Source of the DNA: Komagataeibacter swingsii
Lineage (GTDB): Bacteria; Pseudomonadota; Alphaproteobacteria; Acetobacterales; Acetobacteraceae
Length of the DNA: 64,000 bases
Direction of reading: 5' to 3'
Assembly: GCF_003207895.1 (NCBI RefSeq)
Contig: NZ_NKUB01000003.1
Span: 186,001-250,000, forward strand
Below are positions 41,973 through 51,879 of this stretch, one piece after another. A program made the position numbers and the translations under genes. The first letter of the stretch is position 1. Every line of letters starts with the position of its first letter. The notes beneath the pieces were generated by a model. That model was given only the letters and a program-made list of their open reading frames with translations, searched no databases and was not told where the DNA came from.

Positions 41973-43439
41973 ATGTCGAAGCCCGTTCTTGTCGTTGGCG
42001 CGGGGCCGGTTGGCCTGACCCTGGCTGCCGAACTGGCGCGGTACCGCATACCGGTCAGGCTGATCGACAGCGCCCCCGCGCGCAGCGACAGGTCCAAGGC
42101 CCTTGCCGTCTGGCCCCGGACCCTTGAGCTGCTGGACGCCGCGGGCTGTGCCGGCGCCTTTGTCGCGACCGGCCTGCGGGCGCGGGCGATTGGCATCCGT
42201 TCGGGCCATGACATGCTGGCCCGCATCACGTTCGGGCAGGTCGCATCGCCATTTTGTTACCTGCTGATGATCCCGCAGCCGGAAACCGAACGGCTGCTGG
42301 AAGAACATTTCCGGACCCTTGGCGGCCGGGTCGAACGCAATACGGAACTGGTGGATTTTGTGGATACGGGGGATGGGGTGTCCTGCACCGTCAGGCTGCC
42401 CGGTGGCGAACGCGCGTGTGTGGAGGCAGGCTGGCTGGTCGGGTGTGATGGCGCCCATTCCCTTGTCCGCCACAGGCTTGGGCTGGCATTTGGCGGGGAT
42501 ACGATGGCGGTGGGCTTCATCATTGCCGACGTGCATGTCGCGGGCCTTGCCATGGCCCCGGACGAACTGGCCATCTTCTGGCATCCCGAAGGCGCCGTCA
42601 TGTTCTTCCCGGTCATGCCCGGTCGCTACCGCGTCATTGCCGATGCCGGTCCGCCTCCCGTGCCCGTGCCGGAGCTTGCGATGGTGCAGGCGATTGTGGA
42701 CCGGCGCGGGCCGGGGGGCGTTACCCTGTCCGATCCGGCGTGGCTGTCGGGGTTCGGGGTCAATGAACGCAGGGTGCGCAGGTACCGGGCGGGCCGGGTG
42801 TTCGTGGCGGGTGACGCGGCCCATGTCCACAGCCCCGCCGGTGGGCAGGGCATGAATGCGGGCATGCAGGATGCCTTCAACCTTGCATGGAAACTGGCGC
42901 TTGTTGAACGGCGGGCGGCCAGCGTGGACCTGCTGGACAGCTACGGCATTGAACGTGCGGCGGCCGCACGCCGTATCCTGTCCGATTCCGGGCGCATGAC
43001 GCGGATTGTCCTGCTGCGCAATCCCCTCGCCCGCCTGCTGCGCGGGCTGGTGGTGCGGGGGATGTTCCGCATCCCGGCGGTCCGCCGCGCCATCGCCAGC
43101 AGGCTTTCGGGGATCACGGCGGGTTATGATGAGACACCCCTCAACGCCGGTTTCGCCCCGCGGCTGCGGGGACCACGGCCGGGACAGCGGTTTGCTCCCA
43201 GTTGCGTGACCGGCATGGGCAATGCCCCCCGCTTTACGCTGGCCGCGCCCGATGATGCCGCGGCCCGTGCCATGACCATGCGCCATGCCAGCGTGCTCGG
43301 CCCCGAAATCCGCCAGCCGCCGGATGAAAACGGCATCTGGCTGGTGCGGCCCGATGGCTATGTCGCCGCCACCGCGCGCAAGGGGGACTGGCCGGTGATT
43401 GATGCGGCGCTGGCGGCCCTGGCCCTGCCCCGGCCCTGA
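41973..43439 (+). CDS. FAD-dependent aromatic-ring-type monooxygenase (PheA/TfdB family)
   Basis: 488 aa flavoprotein monooxygenase. The N-terminal GXGXXG motif (PVLVVGAGPVGLTLAAELAR), the DG motif (AGWLVGCDGAHSLVRHRLGL), and the GD motif (RVFVAGDAAHVHSPAGGQGM) are all present. A C-terminal thioredoxin-like part is visible. The start at 41973 (MSKPVLVVG) avoids a long low-complexity extension. It lies 134 bp after the amine dehydrogenase pair on the same strand, possibly one transcript. Substrate cannot be read from the sequence. Confidence 0.82.
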   Translation: MSKPVLVVGAGPVGLTLAAELARYRIPVRLIDSAPARSDRSKALAVWPRTLELLDAAGCAGAFVATGLRARAIGIRSGHDMLARITFGQVASPFCYLLMIPQPETERLLEEHFRTLGGRVERNTELVDFVDTGDGVSCTVRLPGGERACVEAGWLVGCDGAHSLVRHRLGLAFGGDTMAVGFIIADVHVAGLAMAPDELAIFWHPEGAVMFFPVMPGRYRVIADAGPPPVPVPELAMVQAIVDRRGPGGVTLSDPAWLSGFGVNERRVRRYRAGRVFVAGDAAHVHSPAGGQGMNAGMQDAFNLAWKLALVERRAASVDLLDSYGIERAAAARRILSDSGRMTRIVLLRNPLARLLRGLVVRGMFRIPAVRRAIASRLSGITAGYDETPLNAGFAPRLRGPRPGQRFAPSCVTGMGNAPRFTLAAPDDAAARAMTMRHASVLGPEIRQPPDENGIWLVRPDGYVAATARKGDWPVIDAALAALALPRP

Positions 43440-43642
43440 TCGCGCGGGCCATGGTCAGCCCACCGGCGTGCCGGGCCGGGCAATCTGGTGACGCGGGCGC
43501 AGCCGCGATGGCGATGGTGAACGCGCCGCGCTGGCCGGCCAGCCATCGTTGCCCGCATGCTGGCGGCGCGGGGCGTCCTGATCTGGTGGCGCGCACGTCC
43601 CTGCCGGTGCGGCGGTTGCGGTCGACAAATGCGGCGTGTTCG

Positions 43643-43864
43643 TCATGCATGCTGGTATTGTGACCGATCACCCCGGCCTGGCTGTAAGCCCGACAGTTTT
43701 TCGACCGCCGCATTGGAAAGGACGATCCGGTTCAGTCCATCAAGCACCGCCCCGCCATCACGGACGCCATGCATGAGCCGCAGGGTATTCGTTGTGTAAA
43801 AAAAATGATTGGGCGGGAGACGCATGATGCGTTCCGCGTCATATCCATGACTGTCCACCGGCAA
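43643..43864 (-). CDS. Small hypothetical protein with a PAS-like start
   Basis: 73 aa. The middle part, GGAVLDGLNRIVLSNAAVEK, resembles the opening strand and helix of a PAS domain, then the frame stops. It may be a truncated PAS protein or an unrelated small gene. It starts 12 bp after the preceding hypothetical gene on the same strand, so the two could be co-transcribed. Confidence 0.35.
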   Translation of the reverse strand: MPVDSHGYDAERIMRLPPNHFFYTTNTLRLMHGVRDGGAVLDGLNRIVLSNAAVEKLSGLQPGRGDRSQYQHA

Positions 43865-43876
43865 TACCGGGTCGTC

Positions 43877-44524
43877 CTATTTCTTGACGGTAATGCGGAT
43901 TTCTTTTGTATCCCCGGCCAGGTATTGGCGGATGTACAGGCTGGTCTGGCCGTTATCGCCTGCAATGGACCGGCTGTTTCCCTCATTCAGGCCACAGGCA
44001 TTGCCCCGCAGCCTGACGACCGCCCATGCATTGCAGTCAAGTTCGGTTGGCGCGCCGCTCAACAGGCCGATCAGGGTGATGTCCGTATCGACATCGTATG
44101 TGGCGGCCACGCTGCCGGCATCCCTGAACACGATGGATACAGTGACGTTGTCATCCACGCTCAGGTCAAGCAGCAGCAGGCCGGAATTGGCCGTTTTCGG
44201 GCCGAATGCCAGCGTGCCCCCGCCCGTCGCCGCCGTAACGCGCACCCATATGGCATGGAGCGCGCCCATGCTGTCGAATTCCATCGTGCCGCCGCGCAGG
44301 ACGTAATCGCGCAGGCAGGTCCGGGCCATGTCAGCGAGCGAATGGCGCGGATCGTCGCCCGGCCCCACCACCTGTCGTTCCGGACTGCCGGGCATGCTGC
44401 CGAACAGGGACGCATCGCGCGCGACTTCAATCAGGCCGTGCCGCAGGACAGACAGGCCGCCACGAATGTCCCGGTCCAACGGCTTGCCGGGCAGGTCGTG
44501 AAGTCTGTCTGTTCGACGGCGCAT
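43877..44524 (-). CDS. Hypothetical protein (215 aa), not recognised
   Basis: No family recognised. No signal peptide or membrane segment. The N-terminal third is basic (MRRRTDRLHDLPGKPLDRD). The C-terminal two thirds alternate hydrophobic and polar residues (LLLLDLSVDDNVTVSIVF, YDVDTDITLIGLL, TSLYIRQYLAGDTKEIRITV), suggesting a beta-rich domain. It is less GC-rich than the neighbouring catabolic genes and faces an AT-rich 264-bp gap shared with a serine recombinase. Function unknown; acquisition by transfer is possible. Confidence 0.6.
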   Translation of the reverse strand: MRRRTDRLHDLPGKPLDRDIRGGLSVLRHGLIEVARDASLFGSMPGSPERQVVGPGDDPRHSLADMARTCLRDYVLRGGTMEFDSMGALHAIWVRVTAATGGGTLAFGPKTANSGLLLLDLSVDDNVTVSIVFRDAGSVAATYDVDTDITLIGLLSGAPTELDCNAWAVVRLRGNACGLNEGNSRSIAGDNGQTSLYIRQYLAGDTKEIRITVKK

Positions 44525-44788
44525 GAAATCTGAATCCAGTTTCGCAAAAGTCTTAGGGTTTTGATAAGTTGTATTCCGAATACTATTTACTTTTCATTAA
44601 CGCAACATATTTCATCGCATATAAATAAATGCATTTTTAGTTGAATGATGGGAATATATTCCTTAATCCTGTATTGTTCTATGCAAAAAGAAAACAGACT
44701 TATGCAGTATCGCAATATAACGCCTGTTCAGTTTGGCTGTTTTTTGATTACATGGCCGACTGAAATTCAATTCTGATTTGATGATAGA
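44525..44788. other. AT-rich gap between the hypothetical gene and the recombinase
   Basis: 264 bp, strikingly AT-rich for this genome, with divergent promoters likely. Recombination (res-type) sites often sit directly upstream of serine resolvase genes, but no clear subsite repeats could be made out by eye. Confidence 0.4.
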
Positions 44789-45370
44789 ATGCTGATCGGT
44801 TATGCGCGGGTAAGTACGGATGAATGCACCCTTGACGTTCAAGTATGGCATTTGCGTGACGTAGGCTGTGAAGCGATCCATGAAGATTCCCTTCTGGAGG
44901 ATGAAAAGGCGCGGCCGGCGCTGCGCCGCCTCCTGCAGGAGGTGGAAAAAGGCGATATCGTAATCGTGTATCGGCTTGACCGCCTTGCGCGTTCCACGCA
45001 GCACCTGCTGAAAATCGCGGAATCCCTGCGGCACAAGGATGTTGGCCTGCGGTCCATCAGTGAACCGTGGATGGATACGACATCACCCGAAGGCCGCATC
45101 GTCATGACGGTATTCGCGGGGATCGCTGATTTTGAACGTGCCCTGATACGTGAACGCACGGCGGCGGGCCGCCTGAATGCCCGCCAGCGCGGCATACATA
45201 TGGGACGCCCCGCCAAGCTGGGACCGGCGGAAAACGCACGGATATATCAAATGGTCACACAGGGTGGCCTGAGCGTGGCCGACGCCGCCGGGCAGTTCAA
45301 CGTACACAAGGCGACCATTTACCGCATCATTTCCAAATGCCGGAGCATGGAAAGAAGCAGGGAAAGCTGA
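44789..45370 (+). CDS. Serine recombinase (resolvase/invertase family)
   Basis: 193 aa, full-length small serine recombinase. The catalytic Ser is in MLIGYARVSTDE (residue 9); the conserved Arg set is in IVYRLDRLARSTQHLL; GRIVMTVFAGIADFERALIRERTAAG forms the long E-helix. The C-terminal HTH is in the Hin/Tn3 style (GGLSVADAAGQFNVHKATIYRI). No transposase is adjacent, so it is an orphan: a remnant of a Tn3-type element or a site-specific invertase. Confidence 0.9.
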   Translation: MLIGYARVSTDECTLDVQVWHLRDVGCEAIHEDSLLEDEKARPALRRLLQEVEKGDIVIVYRLDRLARSTQHLLKIAESLRHKDVGLRSISEPWMDTTSPEGRIVMTVFAGIADFERALIRERTAAGRLNARQRGIHMGRPAKLGPAENARIYQMVTQGGLSVADAAGQFNVHKATIYRIISKCRSMERSRES

Positions 45371-45413
45371 AAGTTTCAGCGAACGCCGCCTTTATGGAAA
45401 AAGGCGGCGTCCG
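45370..45413 (+). repeat. Dispersed palindromic repeat, copy G (partial)
   Basis: Begins at the recombinase stop codon with GAACGCCGCCTTTATGGAAA and the matching AAAGGCGGCGTCC arm. Only the GC stem-loop half of the element is kept, a perfect position for a terminator of the recombinase gene. Confidence 0.55.
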
Positions 45414-45427
45414 GAACGCATGTCCGC

Positions 45428-47014
45428 TTACTGCCCCATGCCGGGGGACAGCACGGGCCGTGTCAGGTTGTCATCCGGGTCGGGGCCGTGGCTGTGCGGC
45501 GCGGGCACGTCGCCCACGGGGGGCGCGTTATGCAGGCCCGAATACTGCAACGGGTCAACCCCGAACAGGCTGTTGGGCGCGGGCAGGCTGGCCGCGTCCC
45601 ATCCCCCGCCACAGGCACGGATCATGCCAACCTGCGCCTGCAGGTAGCGGGTCTGGATTTCGGCCTGCTGTATGCGCGCATCCAGCGTGCTGACCTGCGC
45701 GATGAGCACGTCCAGATAGGCCGCAAGCCCGCCCTTGTACAGGTTCATGGTAATGTCCTGTGTCTGGCTGGCCGCGCCGACTGCGGCGCGCAGGCGGCTG
45801 TTTTCGCCATCCAGCCGGCTGGTGCGCGACAGCCCGTCCTCCACATCGCGGAAGGCGTTGAGGATGGTGACACGGTAATGGTCGCGGGTTTCACGGTAGG
45901 CGGACCAGCTCTGCTGCAACTGCGCGCGGCGCAGGCCGCCTTCGAACACCGGCATGGTCACGGTCGCGCCGTAGGACCACATGGAGTTGGCGAGGTTGGC
46001 GAGGTTGAAGCCGTTATCATCAAACCCCCCGTTCATCTGGAACGATACATGCGGGTAGAACGCGGCGCGCGCGATGCCGATGGCCCGGTTGGCCTGCGCC
46101 ATCTGGCGTTCGGCCATGGCGATGTCGGGCCTGCGCTGCAACAGGTCCGATGGCATGGGCGCGCGCAGCGCGAAGCGGGTTGCGTTCAGGTGCGCATCCG
46201 CCGCGATATGGAAGGATGACGGGGCCACGTTGACCAGCACGGCCACCGCATGTTCCATCACCTCGCGCTGGGCCTGGATGTCCAGCAGGCGGGCCTGCGT
46301 GGTGTAAAGCTGGTTCTGCGCGCGCGCCACGTCCAGCCGTGAATCCGCCTGGTCCTGCAGCCGCGTCTGGGTCACGCGCAGGGATTCCTGGTAATACCGG
46401 ATCGACTGGGTATAGATCGCCGCCTGCGCGTCCAGCCCGCGCAGGGTGAAATAGTCGCTGGCCAGTTCGGCCTGCAAGCTCAGCCGGGCCGCGGCGTATT
46501 CCGCCGCCTGTTCCTGCGCATAGTCTTTTTGCAGGCGCACCCGGTTGCGGATGGCGGACCAGAAATCCGGCTCCCACGACGCCATGCCGCCATAGAATTC
46601 GTCTGAATCCGTAATGGGTCCCTTGTAGCGGAACAGCCGTTCGGCCGAGCTTTTGTTGTTGCTGCCGCCAAAGGCCACGCCAAAATGCGGCAGCAGGTCG
46701 GCCCGCGCCTCGCTTACGATCGCGCGCGCCTGCAAGAAGCGCTCGCTGGCGGCCTGCAGGTCGCCGTTATGGGCCATGGCGGCGGTTTCCAGGTCATCAA
46801 GCCGTGGGTCGGCAAAGCTTTTCCACCACTGCGCGGGAATGGTGTCGTCCATGGGGCGGGCCACGCCAAACGGGGCCTGCCCCTGCCACGTGGCGGGAAT
46901 GACGTAATGCGGCGCGTGATAGGCGGGGGCAAGGTCGCACCCCGCCAGCGACAGCAGCGACACGGCGCACATGCCGCCCCTGCCCATGGCGCGGCGGATG
47001 GTACGGGCCATCAT
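45428..47014 (-). CDS. Outer-membrane lipoprotein channel of an RND efflux system (NodT family)
   Basis: 528 aa TolC-like outer-membrane factor with a lipobox (AVSLLSLAGC), so it is anchored by a lipid, as in NodT/OprM proteins. Internal repeats rich in Ala/Gln/Arg form the coiled coil; LQRRPDIAMAERQMAQANRAIGIARA is split across the repeat centre. The C-terminal tail is Pro/His-rich. It overlaps the adaptor gene by four bases (ATGA) and is last in the pump-adaptor-channel operon. Confidence 0.9.
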   Translation of the reverse strand: MMARTIRRAMGRGGMCAVSLLSLAGCDLAPAYHAPHYVIPATWQGQAPFGVARPMDDTIPAQWWKSFADPRLDDLETAAMAHNGDLQAASERFLQARAIVSEARADLLPHFGVAFGGSNNKSSAERLFRYKGPITDSDEFYGGMASWEPDFWSAIRNRVRLQKDYAQEQAAEYAAARLSLQAELASDYFTLRGLDAQAAIYTQSIRYYQESLRVTQTRLQDQADSRLDVARAQNQLYTTQARLLDIQAQREVMEHAVAVLVNVAPSSFHIAADAHLNATRFALRAPMPSDLLQRRPDIAMAERQMAQANRAIGIARAAFYPHVSFQMNGGFDDNGFNLANLANSMWSYGATVTMPVFEGGLRRAQLQQSWSAYRETRDHYRVTILNAFRDVEDGLSRTSRLDGENSRLRAAVGAASQTQDITMNLYKGGLAAYLDVLIAQVSTLDARIQQAEIQTRYLQAQVGMIRACGGGWDAASLPAPNSLFGVDPLQYSGLHNAPPVGDVPAPHSHGPDPDDNLTRPVLSPGMGQ

Positions 47015-48198
47015 TCATCGTCCTTTTCATCGGTGTCGTTGCTGTATCCGGCCGCGGGCTGGACCACGCGCACGCTCTCGCCTTCCAGCAGGTCGGCGGG
47101 CGGGTTGTCGATGATCCGGTCATCGGGTGCTATGCCTGAGAGCACCTGCGTCGCCCCATCGCCCATGCGGCCCACGGTTATGGCGTGGAAATGCGCGTGG
47201 TTCTGTCCGTCCACCACCGCCACCTGCATGCCGTGTTCCTGAAACACCAGCGCGCCGGTGGGGATGGTCAGGTGTGTGGCCTGCTCCGGTGCTGTCAGGG
47301 TGACGGCGGCAAAGGTTCCGGGCCACAGGGCGTGGTCGGTGTTGTCGATCACGAACTCGCTCACGCTGGTACGGGTGTCGGGGTCGTAGCCGCCCGATAC
47401 GGTCAGGAACTTCGCCTCGAACCGCCGGTCGGGGAACTGCGGCACCTGCACGCTGGCCTGCAGCCCGGGCTGGAGGATGTAGGACATGTTTTCGGGGATG
47501 GAGACGAACAGCCGCATCTGGTGCGTGTCCGCCACGCTGAACAGTTCGCTGGCCGCACCCGTGGCGTTCAGGTTGCCGCCGCCTTCATGCACGTAGTCGC
47601 CCACGTTGATGTCGCGTTCCGTCACCACGCCATCAAACGGGGCGACAATGACCTTGAAGCGTTCAAGGGCGGCATAGCGGTCAAGGTTGTGGCGCGCGGC
47701 CTCAAGGTCGGCGGCAGCCGATTTCTCGTTCGCATCCTGCACCGATACCGACTGGCCGGAAACAGCCTGTGATTTGCCCATCAGCCGCCAGCGCTGCGCG
47801 GTCACCACCGCGAGGTCATATTTTGCCTGCGAGGATTGCAGGTCGGCCTGCGCCTGCGCGAACTGGGCGTCAAGGCCGGGGGTGTTGATCTCGGCCAGTA
47901 CGTCGCCTGCCGCCACCCGCGCGCCGTAATCCTTATACCACATCCGCACATAGCCCGATGCCTGCGGGTAGATGGGGGCCTGGTACCAGGCATCGATGGT
48001 GCCGGGCAGGTCAAGGCTGACATGGCGCGCCTCCCTGCGTGGCGCGATGACCATGACATCGGGCACGGCGGCAATGGCGGCCTCGCGCCGCAGGGCGGCG
48101 GCATGCTGCACGCGCCCGACCAGCAGGTACCCGCACCACCCCGCGACAATGGCGGCACCGGCCAGCATGATGATTTTTCTGTTGTTCTGGGTGGGCAT
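47011..48198 (-). CDS. Periplasmic adaptor subunit of an RND efflux system (HlyD/AcrA family)
   Basis: 395 aa membrane-fusion protein. An N-terminal anchor (IIMLAGAAIVAGWCGYLLVG) is followed by the lipoyl halves (PGTIDAWYQAPIYPQASGYV, FKVIVAPFDGVVTERDINVG), a short coiled coil and the barrel domain. The start at 48198 (MPTQNNRKIIM) shares one base with the pump stop. The sequence is AcrA-like rather than metal-type. Confidence 0.9.
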   Translation of the reverse strand: MPTQNNRKIIMLAGAAIVAGWCGYLLVGRVQHAAALRREAAIAAVPDVMVIAPRREARHVSLDLPGTIDAWYQAPIYPQASGYVRMWYKDYGARVAAGDVLAEINTPGLDAQFAQAQADLQSSQAKYDLAVVTAQRWRLMGKSQAVSGQSVSVQDANEKSAAADLEAARHNLDRYAALERFKVIVAPFDGVVTERDINVGDYVHEGGGNLNATGAASELFSVADTHQMRLFVSIPENMSYILQPGLQASVQVPQFPDRRFEAKFLTVSGGYDPDTRTSVSEFVIDNTDHALWPGTFAAVTLTAPEQATHLTIPTGALVFQEHGMQVAVVDGQNHAHFHAITVGRMGDGATQVLSGIAPDDRIIDNPPADLLEGESVRVVQPAAGYSNDTDEKDDE

Positions 48199-51100
48199 CA
48201 CTTCATTTCCTCCCGGACACGGGACGGACGGTTGTGCAGGATTGCGTAAACACACGGCACGAACAAAAGCGTGGAGACAGTTGCCACCAGCAGCCCGCCA
48301 ATGACGGCGCGGCCCAGCGGCGCGTTCTGGGAATTGCTCATGGCCATGGGCACCATGCCGATCACCATGGCCAGTGCGGTCATCAGCACCGGGCGGATGC
48401 GGCCGTAGCCTGCCTCCAGTGCCGCGCGCAGGGCGTCGCCATGTTCCTCGATCCGTTCCCGCGCGAATGACACGACAAGGATGGAATTGGCGGTCGCCGT
48501 GCCCATGCACATGATCGCCCCCGTCAGCGCGGGGACCGACAGCCGCGTATGCGTCAGGAACAGCGCCCACGCGATGCCGGCCAATGCACCGGGCAGCGCG
48601 GTGATGATGATGAACGGGTCCAGCCATGACTGGAAATTGACCACGATCAGCAGGTAGATCAGCAGCACCGACACCACCAGACCGAACACCAGTTCGACAT
48701 AGGCATGGCGCATGGTTTCGGTCTGCCCGCGCACCACCACGGCGGCGGTGGAGGGCACCTGCCCCCGCGTCTGGTCCAGCACGCGCTGCACGCCGGTTGT
48801 CACCTGCCCCAGATCAGCACCCTCGGCCGAGACATAGATGTCCACTTCCGGCATGGAGTTGAAGTGCGAGACCTGCCCCGGCGTGCCGGTGGCGCTGACA
48901 TTGCTGATACCGCCCAGAAGCTGCATGTGCCGCCCCTGCGGGTCGCCATCGCCCTTGTCCACCGGAATGGTCATGAGGTTGTTGAAATGCGTCAATTGGT
49001 CCTGTGACACATACACGTTCAGCGGGAAGGTGATGCCCGTGGCCGGGTCCAGCCAGTATTGCGGGTCCACCGTCTGGCTGCCTGACAGCGTCATGAGTTC
49101 GTTGTTGGCAAGGTCGGCTTCCGTCATGCCGGTGGCCTGCCCGAAGGTGCGGTTGCCCTGCACGAACAGGGTGGGCGTTTTCATGGTCTGCTGGATCACG
49201 ACATCGGCCGCGCCGGGGACGGCGCGCAGGCGGTTTACCAGCAGGCGGGCGTAATCATAGTTGTCGCGCAGGTCCGGCCCCGAAATCTGGATGTCGATGG
49301 GCGCGGGTGAGCCGAAGTTCAGGATCTTCGCCGTCAGGTCGGCGGGCTGGAAGGTGAAGACCGTGCCGGGAAACCTTGCGGAAAGGTCATGGCGCAGGAT
49401 GGCGCGGTCATCCCATACCGGCGTTTCCTCATCCTTCAGGGCAATGGTGATGTCACAGTCCTGCGTGCCGATGGTGGGCGTGGGAATGAAGGCCTGGTTA
49501 TGGGCGCCTTCAGGCAGGCCACAGTTTTCGATCATGGTGTCCACCTTGCCGGGGAACAGTGCGTTGATCCGGTCTTCCACCAGCGAGGCCTCGCGGCCCG
49601 CCACCTCGATCCGGGTGCCCAATGGTGCGCGCATGTGCATCTGGATGGTGCCGGATTTGGTCTCGGGAAAGAAATCCCGCCCCGCGACCAGGTACAGCCC
49701 CAGCGAGCAGACCGAAACGCCAAGGAATACCCCCACAAACCGCCTGCGCCCCGCGATCGCGCGTTTCAGCACGCCCGCATAGCTTTCGCGGAACGTGTTG
49801 AACCCGCGTTCGAACGCCTGCTGGAAGCGTTCGGGCAGCCGCTTCGGGTATTGCAGGTTGTGCACCTGCGGTTCGCAATGGTGGGAATCCCCATGCCCCG
49901 CAACACTGTGCCCGGCCAGCAGGTATTTGGCCATGGTCGGCACCAGCGTACGCGACAGGATGAAGGATGCGATCATGGCGAAGATGATCGCCTCCGCCAT
50001 CGGCATGAACAGCCAGCCCGCAACGCCGCTCAGGCCAAACAGCGGCAGCCAGACAATGCAGATGCAGGTGGTGGCGACAAAGGTGGGGATGACGATCTGG
50101 TTGGCCGCGTCGATGATCGCGGGTTCCAGCGTCTTGCCCATTTCCAGATGCGCATCGATGTTCTCGATCATCACCGTGGCGTCATCCACCAGGATGCCCA
50201 CCGCCAGCGCAAGCCCGCCCAGCGTCATGACATTGATCGTCTGCCCCGCCCAGTGCAGCCCGATGATGGCGCACAAAATCGCCAGCGGGATGGAGGTCGC
50301 GATGATGACCGTGGGCCGCCACGACCCCAGGAACAGAAGCACCACCATGCCGGTCAGGGCGGCGGCCGTCAGCATTTCGCGCACCACGTCGAAGATGGAA
50401 TCCTTCACGAAGACCGAGGCATCGCCCAGTATGCTGACCTTCACATCCGGCGGCAGCAGTTTCTGGATACGCGGCAGCAGCGCCTTCGCACCCGCCACGA
50501 CATCCAGCGTCGAGGCGTCGCCGCTTTTCATCACGACGATTTCCACCCCCTGCTTGCCCTTGACCAGCACAAGGTTGGTCTGCGGGTGGCCGCCGCGATA
50601 GACTTCCGCCACGTCATGCACATAGATCACGGCGTTGCCCACGCGCTTGACCGGAATATCACCCAGTTCCTTCATGGATCGCGGGGTGGCGTTGGTCTGC
50701 ACCATCCAGTCGGTGGCCGAGATTTTCTGGTCGCCCGCCGGCAGCACGATATTCTGCCCGCGCAGGGCGTTCTGCACGTCCATGGCCGAGAGGTGGTGCG
50801 CCTGTAGCTGCTGCTGGTTCAGCGCCACCATGACAAAGCTGTCCATTCCGCCATAGGCCTGTGGCACCACCGCGCCGGGCACGGTGACCAGCAGCGGGCG
50901 CACGCGGATCATCGCCAGCTTGAACAGGTCGGATGGCGTCTGCTTGTCGGACGTGACCTGAAGGGTCAGCACCGGCACGGATGAGGCGTCAAGGCTCATC
51001 ACCATGGGTGACGGGATGTTTTCGGGCAACTGTTTTATGACCGTCTGGGATATGGCGGTCACTTCCGCTTCCGCCTTGCCAATATCGGTGCCGGGCTGGA

Positions 51101-51389
51101 AGTATATGTTGACGATGCCGCGCCCGTAATACGAACTGCTTTCCATATGTTCAATGCCCTCGACGGTCGAGGTCACCATCAGTTCGTAATTATAGATGAT
51201 ACGGCCCGCGAATTCCTCCGGCAGCATGCCGCCATAGGTCCAGACAACGGACACGACCGGTATCTTGATATTGGGGAACACGTCCGTCGGCGTACGCAAT
51301 ACCGACATGATGCCAAAGACCACGATAAGGATCGACAGCACCACAAAGGTATAGGGCCGACGTAGTGCGGTGACTACGATGGCGTTCAT
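48198..51389 (-). CDS. RND efflux pump (HAE/AcrB-like)
   Basis: 1063 aa inner-membrane pump driven by proton flux. Typical marks: N-terminal TM1 (LRRPYTFVVLSILIVVFGIM), PTDVFPNIKIPVVSVVWTY, and the TM4 proton-relay motif GGLALAVGILVDDATVMIEN with Asp-Asp. A second relay-type half contains LTGAIMCMGTATANSILVVS. The start at 51389 (MNAIVVTALRRP) is standard; the longer frame is not conserved-looking. Its TM4 motif lacks the DFG signature of the czcA above, so organic substrates are more likely. Confidence 0.92.
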   Translation of the reverse strand: MNAIVVTALRRPYTFVVLSILIVVFGIMSVLRTPTDVFPNIKIPVVSVVWTYGGMLPEEFAGRIIYNYELMVTSTVEGIEHMESSSYYGRGIVNIYFQPGTDIGKAEAEVTAISQTVIKQLPENIPSPMVMSLDASSVPVLTLQVTSDKQTPSDLFKLAMIRVRPLLVTVPGAVVPQAYGGMDSFVMVALNQQQLQAHHLSAMDVQNALRGQNIVLPAGDQKISATDWMVQTNATPRSMKELGDIPVKRVGNAVIYVHDVAEVYRGGHPQTNLVLVKGKQGVEIVVMKSGDASTLDVVAGAKALLPRIQKLLPPDVKVSILGDASVFVKDSIFDVVREMLTAAALTGMVVLLFLGSWRPTVIIATSIPLAILCAIIGLHWAGQTINVMTLGGLALAVGILVDDATVMIENIDAHLEMGKTLEPAIIDAANQIVIPTFVATTCICIVWLPLFGLSGVAGWLFMPMAEAIIFAMIASFILSRTLVPTMAKYLLAGHSVAGHGDSHHCEPQVHNLQYPKRLPERFQQAFERGFNTFRESYAGVLKRAIAGRRRFVGVFLGVSVCSLGLYLVAGRDFFPETKSGTIQMHMRAPLGTRIEVAGREASLVEDRINALFPGKVDTMIENCGLPEGAHNQAFIPTPTIGTQDCDITIALKDEETPVWDDRAILRHDLSARFPGTVFTFQPADLTAKILNFGSPAPIDIQISGPDLRDNYDYARLLVNRLRAVPGAADVVIQQTMKTPTLFVQGNRTFGQATGMTEADLANNELMTLSGSQTVDPQYWLDPATGITFPLNVYVSQDQLTHFNNLMTIPVDKGDGDPQGRHMQLLGGISNVSATGTPGQVSHFNSMPEVDIYVSAEGADLGQVTTGVQRVLDQTRGQVPSTAAVVVRGQTETMRHAYVELVFGLVVSVLLIYLLIVVNFQSWLDPFIIITALPGALAGIAWALFLTHTRLSVPALTGAIMCMGTATANSILVVSFARERIEEHGDALRAALEAGYGRIRPVLMTALAMVIGMVPMAMSNSQNAPLGRAVIGGLLVATVSTLLFVPCVYAILHNRPSRVREEMK

Positions 51390-51879
51390 GGGATGAATGA
51401 TTCCCTGTAGTACGAAGAACCGCGCAGCACCGTGGGCGCGCGCCACAGTAATGTGTGCGGTTTTTACTGTATGGATGGGTTGGCCGCGCCCGGCGCGGTG
51501 GCGTGCAGGCCCTAGGGTTTACGGGTCATGGTGATGGACATGGGACGATGCTCCGGCATGATCGGTAACGGGCGGGCCGGCATGGGGCATGCGGCATCTG
51601 CCTGGAACGACAGATACAGTGTTTTTTTACAAAGTATGAACAGATAAGATTTAAAATAATCTTCATTACCGGAAATGCCTGTAATTATTTCCAATAATTT
51701 ATGAAGTATAATTTATTGTTTTTCGTGATTTCATAAATAAAAAATCCGTCATCGGGGAACTGTTGCCCATTACGGATCGGTTCCCGCCCCGCAGGCATTT
51801 TAAAATAAAAATTACCCGGTTCATGCCTGTGTCATGTAACGGCGCGTGCAGGAAAGAAAACTGCCTGAAAACCAGAAAG

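Noticed and set aside
41685-43286. 533-codon frame antisense to the FAD monooxygenase
   Set aside because: Same codon-bias shadow; no start context and no recognisable domain.
49389-50807. 472-codon plus-strand frame inside the RND pump gene
   Set aside because: Antisense shadow rich in His/Gln/Arg; the minus strand has the complete RND pump.
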